Shown: piece by piece, positions 9,510 to 19,574 of the stretch
How positions within the stretch are numbered: the stretch's first letter is position 1
Layout: the number at the start of each line of letters is the position of its first letter
Assembly: GCF_003025555.1 (NCBI RefSeq)
Contig: NZ_PYMH01000003.1
Span: 124,001 to 188,000 of the forward strand
Direction of reading: 5' to 3'
Length of the DNA stretch: 64,000 bases
Origin: Photobacterium lutimaris
GTDB taxonomy: Bacteria; Pseudomonadota; Gammaproteobacteria; Enterobacterales; Vibrionaceae
Made by a program: the position numbers and the translations under genes
Notes under the pieces: generated by a model
The model's database searches: none
Told to the model about the DNA's origin: nothing
The model's input: only the letters and a program-made list of their open reading frames with translations

Positions 9510-11912
9510 TTAGCGGTATACATTGATGTTCATTGTTGCTACGTTCGACTCGTTGCCCTTACTGTCTTTGACACTGTAAGTCATTGTCATGTCGTAGTCC
9601 TTTAGTGGTGTGATTGAAATGCTACCGTCAGAGCGGATGTAGTAACGGCAATCAAGGCTACTTGGTGCATCATGAATCACCACACTTCGTAGGTCGATAT
9701 CGTAGCTACCTGCTACATCATTCTCTAGTGGTTTGATCACGGTTGTACGGCCGTATTTAGCTGAAAAAGCATCATCCTTAGCCACAATATAGCTAGGCTC
9801 GGGCGCAGGTTCAGGCTCATTGTATCCAGGGGCATCGTAATCAGAGTTAACACCATCGAGGAAAGGTTTTAACGGCTCTAAACCTTTCGCGGCACGACCG
9901 TGAGAGCCGATCATCGGGATTTCAATCCACTCTTCACGGGGTGAGCCATTGATGTTGGTCTCGGCATAGTTTTCATCCCCTTCAACACCATTCGGAATGA
10001 ACAGTTGTGGGTGGTCAAACGGTGCTTTCTCTTGACGTACACGTTCATCCGTTAGGGATTTCATAAAGGCAACGAGCGCTTTCTTCTCGTAATCCGTTAA
10101 TCCCAAGCTACGAATATCAGGGTCAAGGTTAGAAGAGATGCCATCAAAGCCAGTTGAGTCACCACTACCTTCGCTGGTACGGTTACCACCTCGGTTATAG
10201 AACTCAACGACCTGCTCAAGCGTCGCCATACTACCGTCATGCATGTAAGGACCCGTTAGCTCAACGTTGCGTAGCGTAGGCGTCTTGAATGCACCGTGAA
10301 CGGCCGTACGTTCTGTTCCTGCTATAACCAGAAGTTTCAAGGCTTCAGTTTGCTCTGCGGAGTTACACGGGTCTTGGTCGATGACCTTTTCTTCAAAAGT
10401 ACAAGGGTCAACCTCGAAATCATCTGGTACATTGTTGCCTAACAGTTTCTGAATATACTGTTCGGTATGCGATAGCGGGTTACCCCATTGGTCTTTCCCC
10501 CCTAGGCCAAGATCTTCTTTCGTTGGTGTAACGCCAATGTTGTAAAAGCCGTTGTCATAGAGAGAGGTATTTTGATCCCCCATGAGCATCCGCTCAACCA
10601 GGCCTTCTTCTTGCTCTTCTGCTATTAAATGTGTCATGGCCTTGGAGAACTCTGGACCACTGTGACAATTGACGCACTTGCCTTTGTCGACAAACACTTC
10701 CAGGCCCTGTTTTTCAAGATCACTCAGTGCATAGCTGTCACCATCCATAAAACGGTCAAAGCGTGAATCATCAGAGATCAACGTTTTCTCGTATAACTGG
10801 ATAGCCAAGCCCCAGAATAGGCTGAAGTTCTGCTCCATCTGGCTGTAGCCGTCAAAGTCTTTATTTGAGCCCCAGTACTCAATGTTGAAGGCATCTTTGA
10901 TCATGTCACGGTATCTATTACGCAGACCATCGTTCGGATAACTGGAGTGAGCCCCCAGTACACTGTCAGAACGGTCAACCTGCTGTAAGCCTAAGGGTTT
11001 CAAGTTGAGTAACTTTTTACCCATATCACGAAAAGCTTTATTGGCGCAGGTCATCTCAAATGCGCTGCCCGGAGGCCCAACAGCCTGTGACGCCGCGCTT
11101 GAGTTAATGAGGTTAACTTCTTTCATACTTACATATTCGGTGTATGGATTGAAGTGCCACACTTTTGCGTTTTGATTACGTCGCCCGAATGGGTCAACGC
11201 CGTTGAAAGTATTATTTGCACGGCCGTCTAAGAAGTTGCGGAAATTGAAAATAGCATTGATCACGGTCGGCGTATTACGAGGTTCGACCTTGCGAGTGCT
11301 AACGCCACCGACATGGAAAATATCCTTGACTAATTCACAACTTTCTCTACGGTCTGAGTATCTGGGGTCGCCATATGAACCACCATATAGTTCGTCAAAT
11401 ACCCCCCCGACCACACCTTGTGAAGATACAACATCATCAGTATCGAATAAAACTTGTGAGTTGCGATCATCAGGATCGGCATATACACGGAATGGGAAAT
11501 CATCCGGTACCAACGTATAGTTAGGACCGCCTATGCCAGTGCGGGTTGGATCAAATATTTCCCGCTTGGTCTCATCAACATTATTAAGCCCAGGGCTGAT
11601 TTGGTTTTTCGTTCGATTATCGGCACCAGCACTGTAGTGACAGCTCGCACAAGCTTGTCCCTGACTACCCGCCTGCATATCCCAAAACAACGCTTTACCT
11701 AGCAATACAGCTGCTTTTTCGTCTTTTACATACTCATCGAGCCCTGGTACAGGAGCCGGTTGAATGCCTTTAAGGGAGCCAAGTCCAGATAAATCTGGTG
11801 TCTCGACCTCTTCTTCGGCATGAACACTGGCGATACCGGTAGCTAACCCTAACATTGAAGCTGCTACTAAGGCTGTTAGTCGATGACGTTTATATAACGT
11901 ATTATTGTTCAT
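9510..11912 (-). CDS. MauG/CcpA-like dihaem c-type protein with Ig-like C-terminal domain
   Basis: An 800-residue exported protein of the dihaem cytochrome c peroxidase superfamily. A signal peptide ends at VHA near residue 32. Haem motifs are CASCH at 88-92 and CVNCH at 413-417. GAFKTPTLRNVELTGPYMHDG near 540-560 is the usual C-terminal block with a candidate Met ligand. It is about twice the length of a CcpA: a roughly 300-residue insert separates the haem motifs, and the last 95 residues (AKDDAFSAKYGRT to the end) look like a bacterial Ig or cadherin-like domain. It lies alone between terminators. The electron acceptor and substrate are unknown; peroxide reduction is one option, oxidation of a partner protein another. 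The ATG with GGGGTGA upstream was preferred to a GTG one codon earlier. Confidence 0.82.
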   Translation of the reverse strand: MNNNTLYKRHRLTALVAASMLGLATGIASVHAEEEVETPDLSGLGSLKGIQPAPVPGLDEYVKDEKAAVLLGKALFWDMQAGSQGQACASCHYSAGADNRTKNQISPGLNNVDETKREIFDPTRTGIGGPNYTLVPDDFPFRVYADPDDRNSQVLFDTDDVVSSQGVVGGVFDELYGGSYGDPRYSDRRESCELVKDIFHVGGVSTRKVEPRNTPTVINAIFNFRNFLDGRANNTFNGVDPFGRRNQNAKVWHFNPYTEYVSMKEVNLINSSAASQAVGPPGSAFEMTCANKAFRDMGKKLLNLKPLGLQQVDRSDSVLGAHSSYPNDGLRNRYRDMIKDAFNIEYWGSNKDFDGYSQMEQNFSLFWGLAIQLYEKTLISDDSRFDRFMDGDSYALSDLEKQGLEVFVDKGKCVNCHSGPEFSKAMTHLIAEEQEEGLVERMLMGDQNTSLYDNGFYNIGVTPTKEDLGLGGKDQWGNPLSHTEQYIQKLLGNNVPDDFEVDPCTFEEKVIDQDPCNSAEQTEALKLLVIAGTERTAVHGAFKTPTLRNVELTGPYMHDGSMATLEQVVEFYNRGGNRTSEGSGDSTGFDGISSNLDPDIRSLGLTDYEKKALVAFMKSLTDERVRQEKAPFDHPQLFIPNGVEGDENYAETNINGSPREEWIEIPMIGSHGRAAKGLEPLKPFLDGVNSDYDAPGYNEPEPAPEPSYIVAKDDAFSAKYGRTTVIKPLENDVAGSYDIDLRSVVIHDAPSSLDCRYYIRSDGSISITPLKDYDMTMTYSVKDSKGNESNVATMNINVYR

Positions 11913-12310
11913 CACTCACCCCTAACGTCCATTACGAAATATTGCTTTTATCTACGAGAATTTCCCGTGCAATAAAGATGGATGTTATTTTAGGTCTTAA
12001 TTATTATTTTTGTGAAAATAGTAAATCGATAAAAAAGAAACGAGTGTTATTTATGGATATAAGCTCCGTAATTTAGAATGGTGTGTAAAAATGATACATT
12101 TATTGAAAATAAGGTAACAAATAAATACAAGGAATAAAGGAGAGGCTGTAATTGGTAAAGCAGAATAAAAACAGCCAATACAAACAGGTATGATTAATTA
12201 ACTTAATAGTGAAGCAGAGGTGTTAAATTTGCGGACGTAATATTTAATACAAAGGTATGGGATTTATCTTGAAAGGGGGAATAATAAACCTGACATGAGA
12301 CAAAAATAGA
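11913..12310. other. Gene-free AT-rich interval
   Basis: About 400 bp of AT-rich sequence upstream of the dihaem protein gene and downstream of the OFA transporter gene. Short open frames occur but lack ribosome sites and family resemblance. It presumably holds the promoter of the dihaem protein gene; I could not identify a specific operator. Confidence 0.5.
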
Positions 12311-12335
12311 AAAAGCACAGCAAGGCTGTGCTTTT
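12311..12335 (-). terminator. Terminator of the OFA transporter gene
   Basis: AAAAGCACAGC and GCTGTGCTTTT form a perfect 11-bp stem with a 3-nt loop, 20 bp after the transporter stop. The T-rich arm supports termination on the minus strand. Confidence 0.9.
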
Positions 12336-12354
12336 CTATGATGTTTATTAAAAT

Positions 12355-13578
12355 TTAGGCGTTAGCCAATTTCTTCTCAAGCGCTTCTGCATCAACAGGC
12401 TTAGTCAGAATAGACAGCAATACGTTAACTGCCATCATAACCGCACAGATAGAGTAGGCTAGAGTGTAGTTACCAGATGCGCCCATTGCGATAGCAGTGA
12501 TCGCTGAACCAATAAAGCCGCTCACACCCCATGCGGTGTATAGCACACCGAAGTTTGCGCCGTAGTTTTTCAAACCATAGAACTCAGCCGTTAGCGTTGG
12601 GAATACCGCTAGCAGTGTACCGTAACCAACACCAGCAAGTGCGGCACCGATCATTAGCGTGAAGCTAGAGTCAAAGCTTGCGAATAGTGCCATGTTGACA
12701 CCCTGCATGATGAACGCAATGGTAAGTGTACGTAGGCCACCAATTTTGTCAGCCAGCATACCTGCGGCAACACGGCCACCAGAATTGAAGATAGACAGAA
12801 CAACAACGAGGAACGCTGCTTCTGTGATATTTGCTTGCTGCGAAGCAATCAAAGTGATGTTACCAATTAGCATCAGGCCTGCTGATGAAGCCATTGCGAA
12901 CATTACCCACAGTGAGTAAAACTGAGGTGTTTTCAGCATTGCACGCCATTGGATGTCTACAGGCTTAGCCGCTTTAGCTTTGTAGTTAGCCGGTACTTGA
13001 GGCTTGTAACCTTCCGGTGGGTTGGTGATAGTGCTTGCCAGCGGAACAGCAATAAGCAGAATCGCAACACCAAGGATCAGGAAGCTGGTGCTGATACCGA
13101 AAGAGTCAATCAGCAGAGATGTTAGCGGGGCAAGGTATACCGCAGCCAGACCAAAGCCAGCAGCGATTAGGCCGTTCACCAAACCTTTCTTAGAAGGGTG
13201 GAACCACTTCATCGCGGACGGCGCAAGACATGCGTAGCCAAAGCCGATACCTGCACCAGTCATTAGGCCGAAAGTAAGAAGAAGCAGAAGTGGGCTAGTG
13301 GCTAAGCTGGAGATGATCATACCTGAACCAACAAGCACAGTACCCAAGATAAGGATTTTGCGTGGGCCCATACGGTCTTGAAGCACGCCAGCTACCAAAA
13401 GTGATAGAGCAAAAGTAATTACGGCAACTGAGTATGGCATAGAAGCATCAGCATCTGACCAGCCCATATCGAGAACAAGTGCTTGCTTGAATACACTCCA
13501 AGCATACAGAATGCCCATACATAGGTTGATACAGAAGCCTGCTAGCAGGATCTGTTTTGCTTTATCGAATTTAGTCAT
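12355..13578 (-). CDS. OFA-family MFS transporter (oxalate/formate antiporter-like)
   Basis: A 407-residue inner-membrane protein with twelve predicted helices of the major facilitator superfamily. The N-terminal ILLAGFCINLCMGILYAWSVFKQAL is characteristic of the OFA family, whose founder exchanges oxalate for formate. The loop between helices 2 and 3 reads GVLQDRMGPRKILI and the equivalent in the second half is GMLADKIGGLRTL. Members in gammaproteobacteria are often linked to small carboxylates such as pyruvate, but the substrate here cannot be read from sequence. The ATG at 13578 is preceded by GAGAA; a GTG five codons upstream has no ribosome site. It is monocistronic. Confidence 0.85.
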   Translation of the reverse strand: MTKFDKAKQILLAGFCINLCMGILYAWSVFKQALVLDMGWSDADASMPYSVAVITFALSLLVAGVLQDRMGPRKILILGTVLVGSGMIISSLATSPLLLLLTFGLMTGAGIGFGYACLAPSAMKWFHPSKKGLVNGLIAAGFGLAAVYLAPLTSLLIDSFGISTSFLILGVAILLIAVPLASTITNPPEGYKPQVPANYKAKAAKPVDIQWRAMLKTPQFYSLWVMFAMASSAGLMLIGNITLIASQQANITEAAFLVVVLSIFNSGGRVAAGMLADKIGGLRTLTIAFIMQGVNMALFASFDSSFTLMIGAALAGVGYGTLLAVFPTLTAEFYGLKNYGANFGVLYTAWGVSGFIGSAITAIAMGASGNYTLAYSICAVMMAVNVLLSILTKPVDAEALEKKLANA

Positions 13579-13911
13579 CGTTTTCTCAGTCACTACAAGG
13601 AAAGCAGTATGGCTTGCATACTGTGCTCAAAAAAATTTTGTCTTTATTAACAAAAGTTGATTGTCACTAAAGGTGCGCGGATTCTATCAACATTTTTTGA
13701 ATAGGAAACCGCTAGAAATATTTGGTTACAAATGTTTCTGTGGTTGTTTTATCTGTTCACATGCTGTTAATGAGTATTTTGTTTTCTAATCAGAGGTTTA
13801 TGTTGCTTTTGGGGAGGCATTTCATATTCGCGGGTAAGTATGAATTTATGTTCACTTCACAGCTTGTAAGTCAGTGAAGTGAACATGATAAATAACACGG
13901 ACAGGGTAGTA
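13579..13911. other. Intergenic region upstream of the OFA transporter, with an inverted repeat
   Basis: A 333-bp interval without a credible gene. It should hold the transporter promoter. Its only notable structure is the perfect inverted repeat ATGTTCACTTCAC (13848-13860) and GTGAAGTGAACAT (13874-13886), with a 13-nt spacer, placed 26 bp after the stop of the DUF465 gene. With no T run it may be a 3' hairpin or a protein-binding site. Confidence 0.5.
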
Positions 13912-14148
13912 TCAATGAGAAAGAATACTGTAGATTTTATCTTTCAGTTGCACGCGCTCTAATTTGAGTTCTGTGAAGTGATGATCGTCGGTGGGAATGT
14001 TGTTACCTTCTAGGCCTCTAATCTTATGATCAAGCTGGTGGTATCGGTCAGCCATTTGTTTGAAATCTTGGTCGGATTGCTTCAGCTCCTTAATTCTATC
14101 TTGATGCTCAGGGTACTCGATAAACAGTGCATGATTTTCACCTAACAT
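13912..14148 (-). CDS. YdcH-like DUF465 small protein
   Basis: A 78-residue soluble protein, highly charged and helical, matching the DUF465/YdcH family: MLGENHALFIEYPEHQDRI at the start, FKQMADRYHQLDHKIRGLE in the middle and ELKLERVQLKDKIYSIL at the end. These proteins form a short helical hairpin; no activity is established. GGGAG precedes the ATG. It stands between gltS and the OFA transporter on the same strand but is spaced far from both. Confidence 0.88.
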   Translation of the reverse strand: MLGENHALFIEYPEHQDRIKELKQSDQDFKQMADRYHQLDHKIRGLEGNNIPTDDHHFTELKLERVQLKDKIYSILSH

Positions 14149-14368
14149 ATTGATACTCCCACGCTTATTACGATCCTACCGAATTAGACGATAGGCATAA
14201 AATTAACATTCATACCACAGAATTTTGTGGCTACCCACAAAGCGCACCCTAAAACGAGTGAAGATGGTTGTTCAGAAATTCGCTATAAATATGGTTGATG
14301 GACCCATCAACAATCAACCACAAGCAGGGCCAATAAATTAATAATAGCTTGGAGATGCCGAACGGCAA

Positions 14369-14391
14369 AGCCGGGCCTAATAGGCCCGGCT
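14369..14391 (-). terminator. Likely terminator of gltS
   Basis: AGCCGGGCCT pairs perfectly with AGGCCCGGCT over a 3-nt loop, 10 bp after the gltS stop. Only a short TTT follows on the minus strand, so termination may be incomplete. Confidence 0.7.
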
Positions 14392-14401
14392 GAAGGGGAG
14401 G

Positions 14402-15625
14402 TTACTGGATGAAGCTGATATAGGTTTGCAGCACGATGAGATTAGCAATGTCGATAAAGAAAGCCCCGACGATTGGCACAACCATAAACGCTTGGGGTGA
14501 TGGGCCATTACGTGAAACAAGGGCCCCCATGTTCATCACCGCCGTCGGTGTTGCGCCCATACCAAAACCACAGTGACCACCTGCAATTACCGCTGCGTCA
14601 TAGGTTTTGCCCATTAAACGGAAGGTAACAAAGTAGGCAAAGGCAGCTAGCGTGATTGTCTGTACCGATAGAATCACAATCATTGGTAGGGCTAAGCCGA
14701 GAAGCTCCCACAGTTGAAGGCTCATTAGTGCCATGGCCAAGAACAGTGACAGTGAAATTGTACCTAGTGCATCGACGGTTTCATTATTAATTTTGTAGAC
14801 TTTGCTCGTCTCACAGACATTGGTAATGAAGACACCAATAAAGAGGGCGTACACAAAGTCAGGGATACGTAGCCAGTTGATACCAAAGCTGTCGACTAAT
14901 TCCTTGACGTGTGCGGCACCGGCAACACAAATCAACAAGATGAAGAGCACCTCAATGGTGTTCTTGGCAGTGATGCGATCCTCTTCGTGATCACTATATG
15001 TCACTAGATCTGGGTGTTCGATATGGTGTTTTTCACCTGCACCAAACTCAGATTTTAGTGAGAACTTGTTGATTAGGCGTTGCGCAACAGGCCCCCCGAT
15101 GATGCCACCCATCACCAACCCAAACGTTGCAGCGGCCATCGACAGTTCGAGGGTATGCAGGCCGTAGATCTCGGTAAAAGTCTGCGACCAAGCAGCTCCA
15201 GTACCGTGCCCACCAGATAGGGTAATAGAGCCCACCATAAGCCCAAGAAGAGGATCAAGACCTAGCATGGTGCTTAGGCTAACACCAACCGCGTTTTGAA
15301 TAATGATGTACAGTGTTGCAATACCCAGGAACAAGAAAACCCGTGAACCGCCTTTGGCCAATAGTTTAAAACTTGCCGCCAAACCAACCGTGGCAAAGAA
15401 CATCTGCATCAGTGTATCTTTGAGGCTTAGTTTGAAGGTAATGTCGATGCCTTGAGTATGTAAAACTGCAATTAGTACGGCAACAATCAATCCGCCAACA
15501 ATAGGCTCAGGAATATTGTACTTCCGGAATACCTTTACTTTGCTATTAATGAAGTAGCCAAGAAAAAGCACAATAATCGCAATGAGAAACGACTCAAGTT
15601 CGCTTACTTGTATAACTGAATTCAT
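14402..15625 (-). CDS. gltS: Sodium/glutamate symporter GltS
   Basis: A 407-residue inner-membrane protein of the ESS family that imports L-glutamate with sodium. Two inverted halves each contain a glycine-rich re-entrant motif: VGSITLSGGHGTGAAW near residue 140 and AGGHCGFGMGATPTAVMNM near 350. About ten hydrophobic helices are visible, with a charged cytoplasmic loop around residues 195-220 (EKHHIEHPDLVTYSDHEEDR). Length equals E. coli GltS. The ribosome site is weak (AAGACAT). It is probably monocistronic, with a long 5' region. Confidence 0.95.
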   Translation of the reverse strand: MNSVIQVSELESFLIAIIVLFLGYFINSKVKVFRKYNIPEPIVGGLIVAVLIAVLHTQGIDITFKLSLKDTLMQMFFATVGLAASFKLLAKGGSRVFLFLGIATLYIIIQNAVGVSLSTMLGLDPLLGLMVGSITLSGGHGTGAAWSQTFTEIYGLHTLELSMAAATFGLVMGGIIGGPVAQRLINKFSLKSEFGAGEKHHIEHPDLVTYSDHEEDRITAKNTIEVLFILLICVAGAAHVKELVDSFGINWLRIPDFVYALFIGVFITNVCETSKVYKINNETVDALGTISLSLFLAMALMSLQLWELLGLALPMIVILSVQTITLAAFAYFVTFRLMGKTYDAAVIAGGHCGFGMGATPTAVMNMGALVSRNGPSPQAFMVVPIVGAFFIDIANLIVLQTYISFIQ

Positions 15626-16230
15626 GATTATGTCTTTTCATTGTTTTTTAGGCGTTAATTTTACCCCCTAAAATGGCGACTGCCTATATTGCCATTTCAA
15701 CCTCAATAGTGTAGACCCGTAGTTGCAGCTTAGTTGTTTATGTTTTGATTATGATATTTATGTATATTGGATGGCAAAGCTGTAGGCTGCTTTGTTATTG
15801 GTATGTTCTTGTTGGTGAGGAGGTGGTTTTTTATTGATAATAGGCTTTAAAAACAAGAAAAGTCTCATAGCGAAAACGCGACTGCTTTAAAATCAGTAGG
15901 CTAATGCTGAAGTGATGAATATCCATACGAAAAAAGCGGAATATATAAACCAATAATTATTGTAATTAATATGTTACGCCACTAATTTTGTCGATTAGTT
16001 AGTAATCGAATTAGAAGATTGGGCTTAATACTCACCTGAATGGTTGTTTTCTTATCGATATTTTTTTGTTTTTTTTATCAGAGGTGCTCTTACACGATAG
16101 ATTTGATTGATTTGTTGGGAGTGGTGAGTAATAAAACAGCGTATATAATCCGTGTGAGATCAATTTTTTTGCTGTTTTAAGCTGAGAATAGTCAAAGGTG
16201 CCAATATTACACCCAAGATACGTGAGTATC
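15626..16230. other. Long gene-free interval between gltS and the GGDEF-EAL gene
   Basis: About 600 bp of AT-rich sequence. It must carry the gltS promoter. An open frame on the minus strand at 16032-16322 overlaps the end of the GGDEF-EAL gene, has low-complexity Lys/Ile/Ser content and no ribosome site, and was not accepted. I saw no other organised structure. Confidence 0.5.
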
Positions 16231-16267
16231 AGGCTATTGCTAAGTAGTATTACTGCTGCAATAGCCT
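16231..16267 (-). other. 3' hairpin downstream of the GGDEF-EAL gene
   Basis: AGGCTATTGC (16231-16240) and GCAATAGCCT (16258-16267) pair perfectly around a 17-nt loop, 8 bp after the stop at 16276. No T run follows on the minus strand, so it may stabilise the transcript end rather than terminate it. Confidence 0.55.
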
Positions 16268-16275
16268 TTCTTGAC

Positions 16276-19200
16276 TTACACCGTACTTTTATCCGTATGC
16301 AGATAATGTTGCTCGAATTCATGAACCGGCTGGGGGCGGCCGAATAAGTAGCCTTGAAACTCTTCCACTCCGATACTGCTTAAAAAATCACACTGAGATT
16401 GAGTTTCGACACCTTCGGCAACAACCTGCATGTTTAGGTTATGTGCCAGCTCAACAATAGAGCGGGTGATGGTGGTGTTGTCTTCATTCCAAGGGAGATC
16501 TTTAATGAATTCACGATCAATTTTGAGTATATGAATAGGGAAACGGCTCAAGTAAGCCAGCGAAGAGTAACCGGTTCCAAAGTCGTCAATGGCGATTTTT
16601 ACACCCAGTGCTTCAAGTTTAATTAACTTGTCCAGAGCGGTATCGACGTCTGACATGATAACCGTTTCGGTGATTTCTATTTCGAGATACTGTGGGTCAC
16701 ACCCAGTTTGGATGATGGCCTTATCAATAGTCTCGACAATATTCGAGCCTAATAACTGTTGGGCTGAGATATTAATGGCAAAGTTGAGGTAAATTCCCTT
16801 TGATTGCCAGACTTTCAATTGTCGGCAGGCTTTTTTAATGAGGTACTCTCCAGCCTCGATAATAACCCCAGAACGTTCAAGAATAGGGATGATATTAAGT
16901 GGAGATTCAGGCTCACCATATTTATTTCGCCATCTTAGTAGAGCCTCCACTCCACATACGGCATGATCTTTGGCGTTTACTTTAGGTTGGTAGAAAAACT
17001 CATAGCGATCTGAACCCAACGTTCGGCGAAGTTCTGATTCCAATTGAATTTGCTGAACACTATGTATACCCATTTCCGACGTATAGAAACAAAACTGATT
17101 ACGTCCTTGTTCCTTTGCCCGATATAAAGCGATATCGGCATATTTGCTGAGGTCTTCAGGTGCCTCTGAGTCATCGGGAAAGAAGCTAATGCCAATACTC
17201 GCGGTCAAGAACAGCTCTTTGCCTTCGATTATCAGCGGGGCGGCAATGTGCTTAAGGATACGAGTGGCGATATTGGTAACATTCTGTAGGTTGGCATTTT
17301 GTGCCAGTAAAATGGCAAACTCATCACCACCTAGGCGTGCCAGTATGTCGGTCTCTCTTAATAGGCGGTGGACGCGCTTGGCTGCTGCTTGGATCACCTT
17401 ATCACCGACAGCGTGGCCTAAGGAATCATTGATCTGCTTGAAGTAATCCAAATCCAGTGAGAGAAGGGCGATATTCTCACCCGTGCTTTTATTGCATTTC
17501 ACCGCCGCACAGAGCTGTTGTTGCAAGAGAGTGCGATTGGGTAGTTCAGTCAATAGATCGTAATGGACCAAGCGATGTAAGCGATTCTCGAACAAGACGC
17601 GTTCTGTTATGTCCTTACCTGTGGATATATAGTGACTGATCTTGCCTCGACTATTTCGGATAGGGGCAATGGTTTTTTCTTCGTATATGATCTGCTGATC
17701 ACCTTGCTGATGCGCAATAACCCGCTCAATGACATGGCCCTCTTTTAACTGCTTTTGGACATGTTTGACGTCGTTGAGGTTATTGAGTGTATTCCTCAGT
17801 AGCTCAATGGACTGTTTACCGATAATATCTTTCGACGTTATACCGTTATGCTTTTCAAAAGAGCGATTTACATATTCAACAACACCTCTGCGATCTGTAA
17901 TGATAATCGAGTCGTTACTTTGCTCGAGTGCCCGTGACATGCTCTTGAGCTTCTCTTCCCGTTCAATCCAATAGGTCACATCCCGGAGATTGAGCAAAAT
18001 CTCCCGGCTTGAGCTGTAAGTAGTTTCCGTCGCGATGATCTCTATATGCTTAGTTTTTAAATTGTTAAATTGCAATCGGATCTTTATTGTTGGTTGCTTC
18101 CTCTCTCTTAGCTGATGCAGTTGTTCAATAATGGCTTCGACTTGCCGCCGGGATTGTGAACCGGGCAATAGTTTTGTCAGGGTACAGCCGCGTATTTCTT
18201 TATTTCCAAGGGAGAGGATTTGTATGGCTGTGTTATTGGCGGTGACAATTTTCATGTCTTGATCAAGAGTCATTAAACCGTCGGGGACATGACGTAATAC
18301 TGTTGCATACTGCAAGGCTGTGTCTTCAATTTTCAGTGTCATCTTACGCTGTGTATTGAGGAGTTGAGATAAGTGCCAAGCTAATACCAAACACCCTGAA
18401 GCTAAACTGATCACGAGCCCTGTGAAGATGACCAGCTTTAATATCCGTTTTTGAGTAAAGGCCAGCTCGGTGACCGCTTCTGTCATATTGACGCGTGAAA
18501 TGATGGTCCATGGTAAGTCTGAGCCTTGGAAAGGTAAGGTGAAGCTGTTTTCTCCACCGAAAGCTGTACCGGAAAAAAAACGGGTATAGGTATAGAGATG
18601 ATCATCAATAATGATCTGTCCTGAATTGTTAAGATTAATGTCTTGCCATAACTGCGGGTACTGGGTGTGGAAATCTTGCTCTTTTGGCTGGTTGAGGGGG
18701 GACATGAACTGCCATGCACTATCGTTCGTTGGACCAAGCAGCCACTGTCCGTGATTATTCACCAACCAGTTTTGTACTTGGTCCCATCCATATTGGCTTT
18801 CTAGTTCCCCTAGGTAGTCAATGCCTAAGTAATTGAGGGTGATTAGCCAGCTCTGTCCATTCACTTTGAAATGGCTGACAAAGCGCAACATTGGCTTGTG
18901 GGGTAATTCTATCTGGCCATTTTCCTGGTTCAAGTCAAACTGAGACGTGTAGAAACCACCGGGTTGGATCTTCAACGCTTTTTTGACGTAGTCTCGTTGG
19001 CCTTTGTCTTGAAGTTGACTGGGATGAAGAGCCGTTGCACTATCGCCAACCTTGTTAACCCGGATGACTTCTTGGCCCTCGGCATTGAGAAGCCGAACCT
19101 GATCGTAATAATGGCGGGTGGTTGACAAGCGTAGGAAGCTAGCCGTCAGAATTTCGTGTTGCCTTTCAATATCCAATGATGTGTTGGAAAGCTCTTTGGC

Positions 19201-19410
19201 TTTTTCTGTCAGATATCTCAAATCTTCAATAATCGGAGCGAAATGCAGGCGGGTGATGTGTAACGATGATTGATGACGGCTATTCTCACGATCTTGGATA
19301 CGTTGGTTGATCTGGTTTAAATCTTCACTGTAGATATAAAAGATAGACGCTGACGTAATAGTCAGTAATGGAATAAAAAAGAGTAAAAACCGTAATATAG
19401 TTGTTTTCAT
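16276..19410 (-). CDS. Membrane PAS-GGDEF-EAL c-di-GMP regulator
   Basis: A 1044-residue inner-membrane protein that could make and degrade cyclic di-GMP. TM1 is at residues 5-25 and TM2 near 330-350. The roughly 300 residues between them form a periplasmic double-Cache-like sensor. Two PAS domains follow (about 365-480 and 495-610), then GGDEF (RLGGDEFAILLA, near 695) and EAL (GVEALLRW, near 820, and DDFGTGYSSLAYL, near 945). Both catalytic motifs are intact, so either activity is possible; which dominates cannot be told. It is monocistronic. The ligand of the periplasmic domain is unknown. Confidence 0.9.
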   Translation of the reverse strand: MKTTILRFLLFFIPLLTITSASIFYIYSEDLNQINQRIQDRENSRHQSSLHITRLHFAPIIEDLRYLTEKAKELSNTSLDIERQHEILTASFLRLSTTRHYYDQVRLLNAEGQEVIRVNKVGDSATALHPSQLQDKGQRDYVKKALKIQPGGFYTSQFDLNQENGQIELPHKPMLRFVSHFKVNGQSWLITLNYLGIDYLGELESQYGWDQVQNWLVNNHGQWLLGPTNDSAWQFMSPLNQPKEQDFHTQYPQLWQDINLNNSGQIIIDDHLYTYTRFFSGTAFGGENSFTLPFQGSDLPWTIISRVNMTEAVTELAFTQKRILKLVIFTGLVISLASGCLVLAWHLSQLLNTQRKMTLKIEDTALQYATVLRHVPDGLMTLDQDMKIVTANNTAIQILSLGNKEIRGCTLTKLLPGSQSRRQVEAIIEQLHQLRERKQPTIKIRLQFNNLKTKHIEIIATETTYSSSREILLNLRDVTYWIEREEKLKSMSRALEQSNDSIIITDRRGVVEYVNRSFEKHNGITSKDIIGKQSIELLRNTLNNLNDVKHVQKQLKEGHVIERVIAHQQGDQQIIYEEKTIAPIRNSRGKISHYISTGKDITERVLFENRLHRLVHYDLLTELPNRTLLQQQLCAAVKCNKSTGENIALLSLDLDYFKQINDSLGHAVGDKVIQAAAKRVHRLLRETDILARLGGDEFAILLAQNANLQNVTNIATRILKHIAAPLIIEGKELFLTASIGISFFPDDSEAPEDLSKYADIALYRAKEQGRNQFCFYTSEMGIHSVQQIQLESELRRTLGSDRYEFFYQPKVNAKDHAVCGVEALLRWRNKYGEPESPLNIIPILERSGVIIEAGEYLIKKACRQLKVWQSKGIYLNFAINISAQQLLGSNIVETIDKAIIQTGCDPQYLEIEITETVIMSDVDTALDKLIKLEALGVKIAIDDFGTGYSSLAYLSRFPIHILKIDREFIKDLPWNEDNTTITRSIVELAHNLNMQVVAEGVETQSQCDFLSSIGVEEFQGYLFGRPQPVHEFEQHYLHTDKSTV

Positions 19411-19574
19411 ACTTCACCATGACGCATATCAACAAGATTAGTATAGCTTTTTTATGCTTTTGATTGCATCGGAGTAAGCAAAACTAGACATATTCATCAT
19501 AACACATAGGTTGGATGTATGAATTTGTCTGCTATGTCACGATTTTGACTAAGAAGACGCTTTCTTTCTCTTGT

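Noticed and set aside
14216..14231. CCACAGAATTTTGTGG near-palindrome upstream of the DUF465 gene
   Set aside because: Imperfect and AT-rich in the centre; not convincing against the background.
16032..16322. 96-codon minus-strand open frame near the GGDEF-EAL stop
   Set aside because: It overlaps the real gene, is low in complexity, and has no ribosome site.
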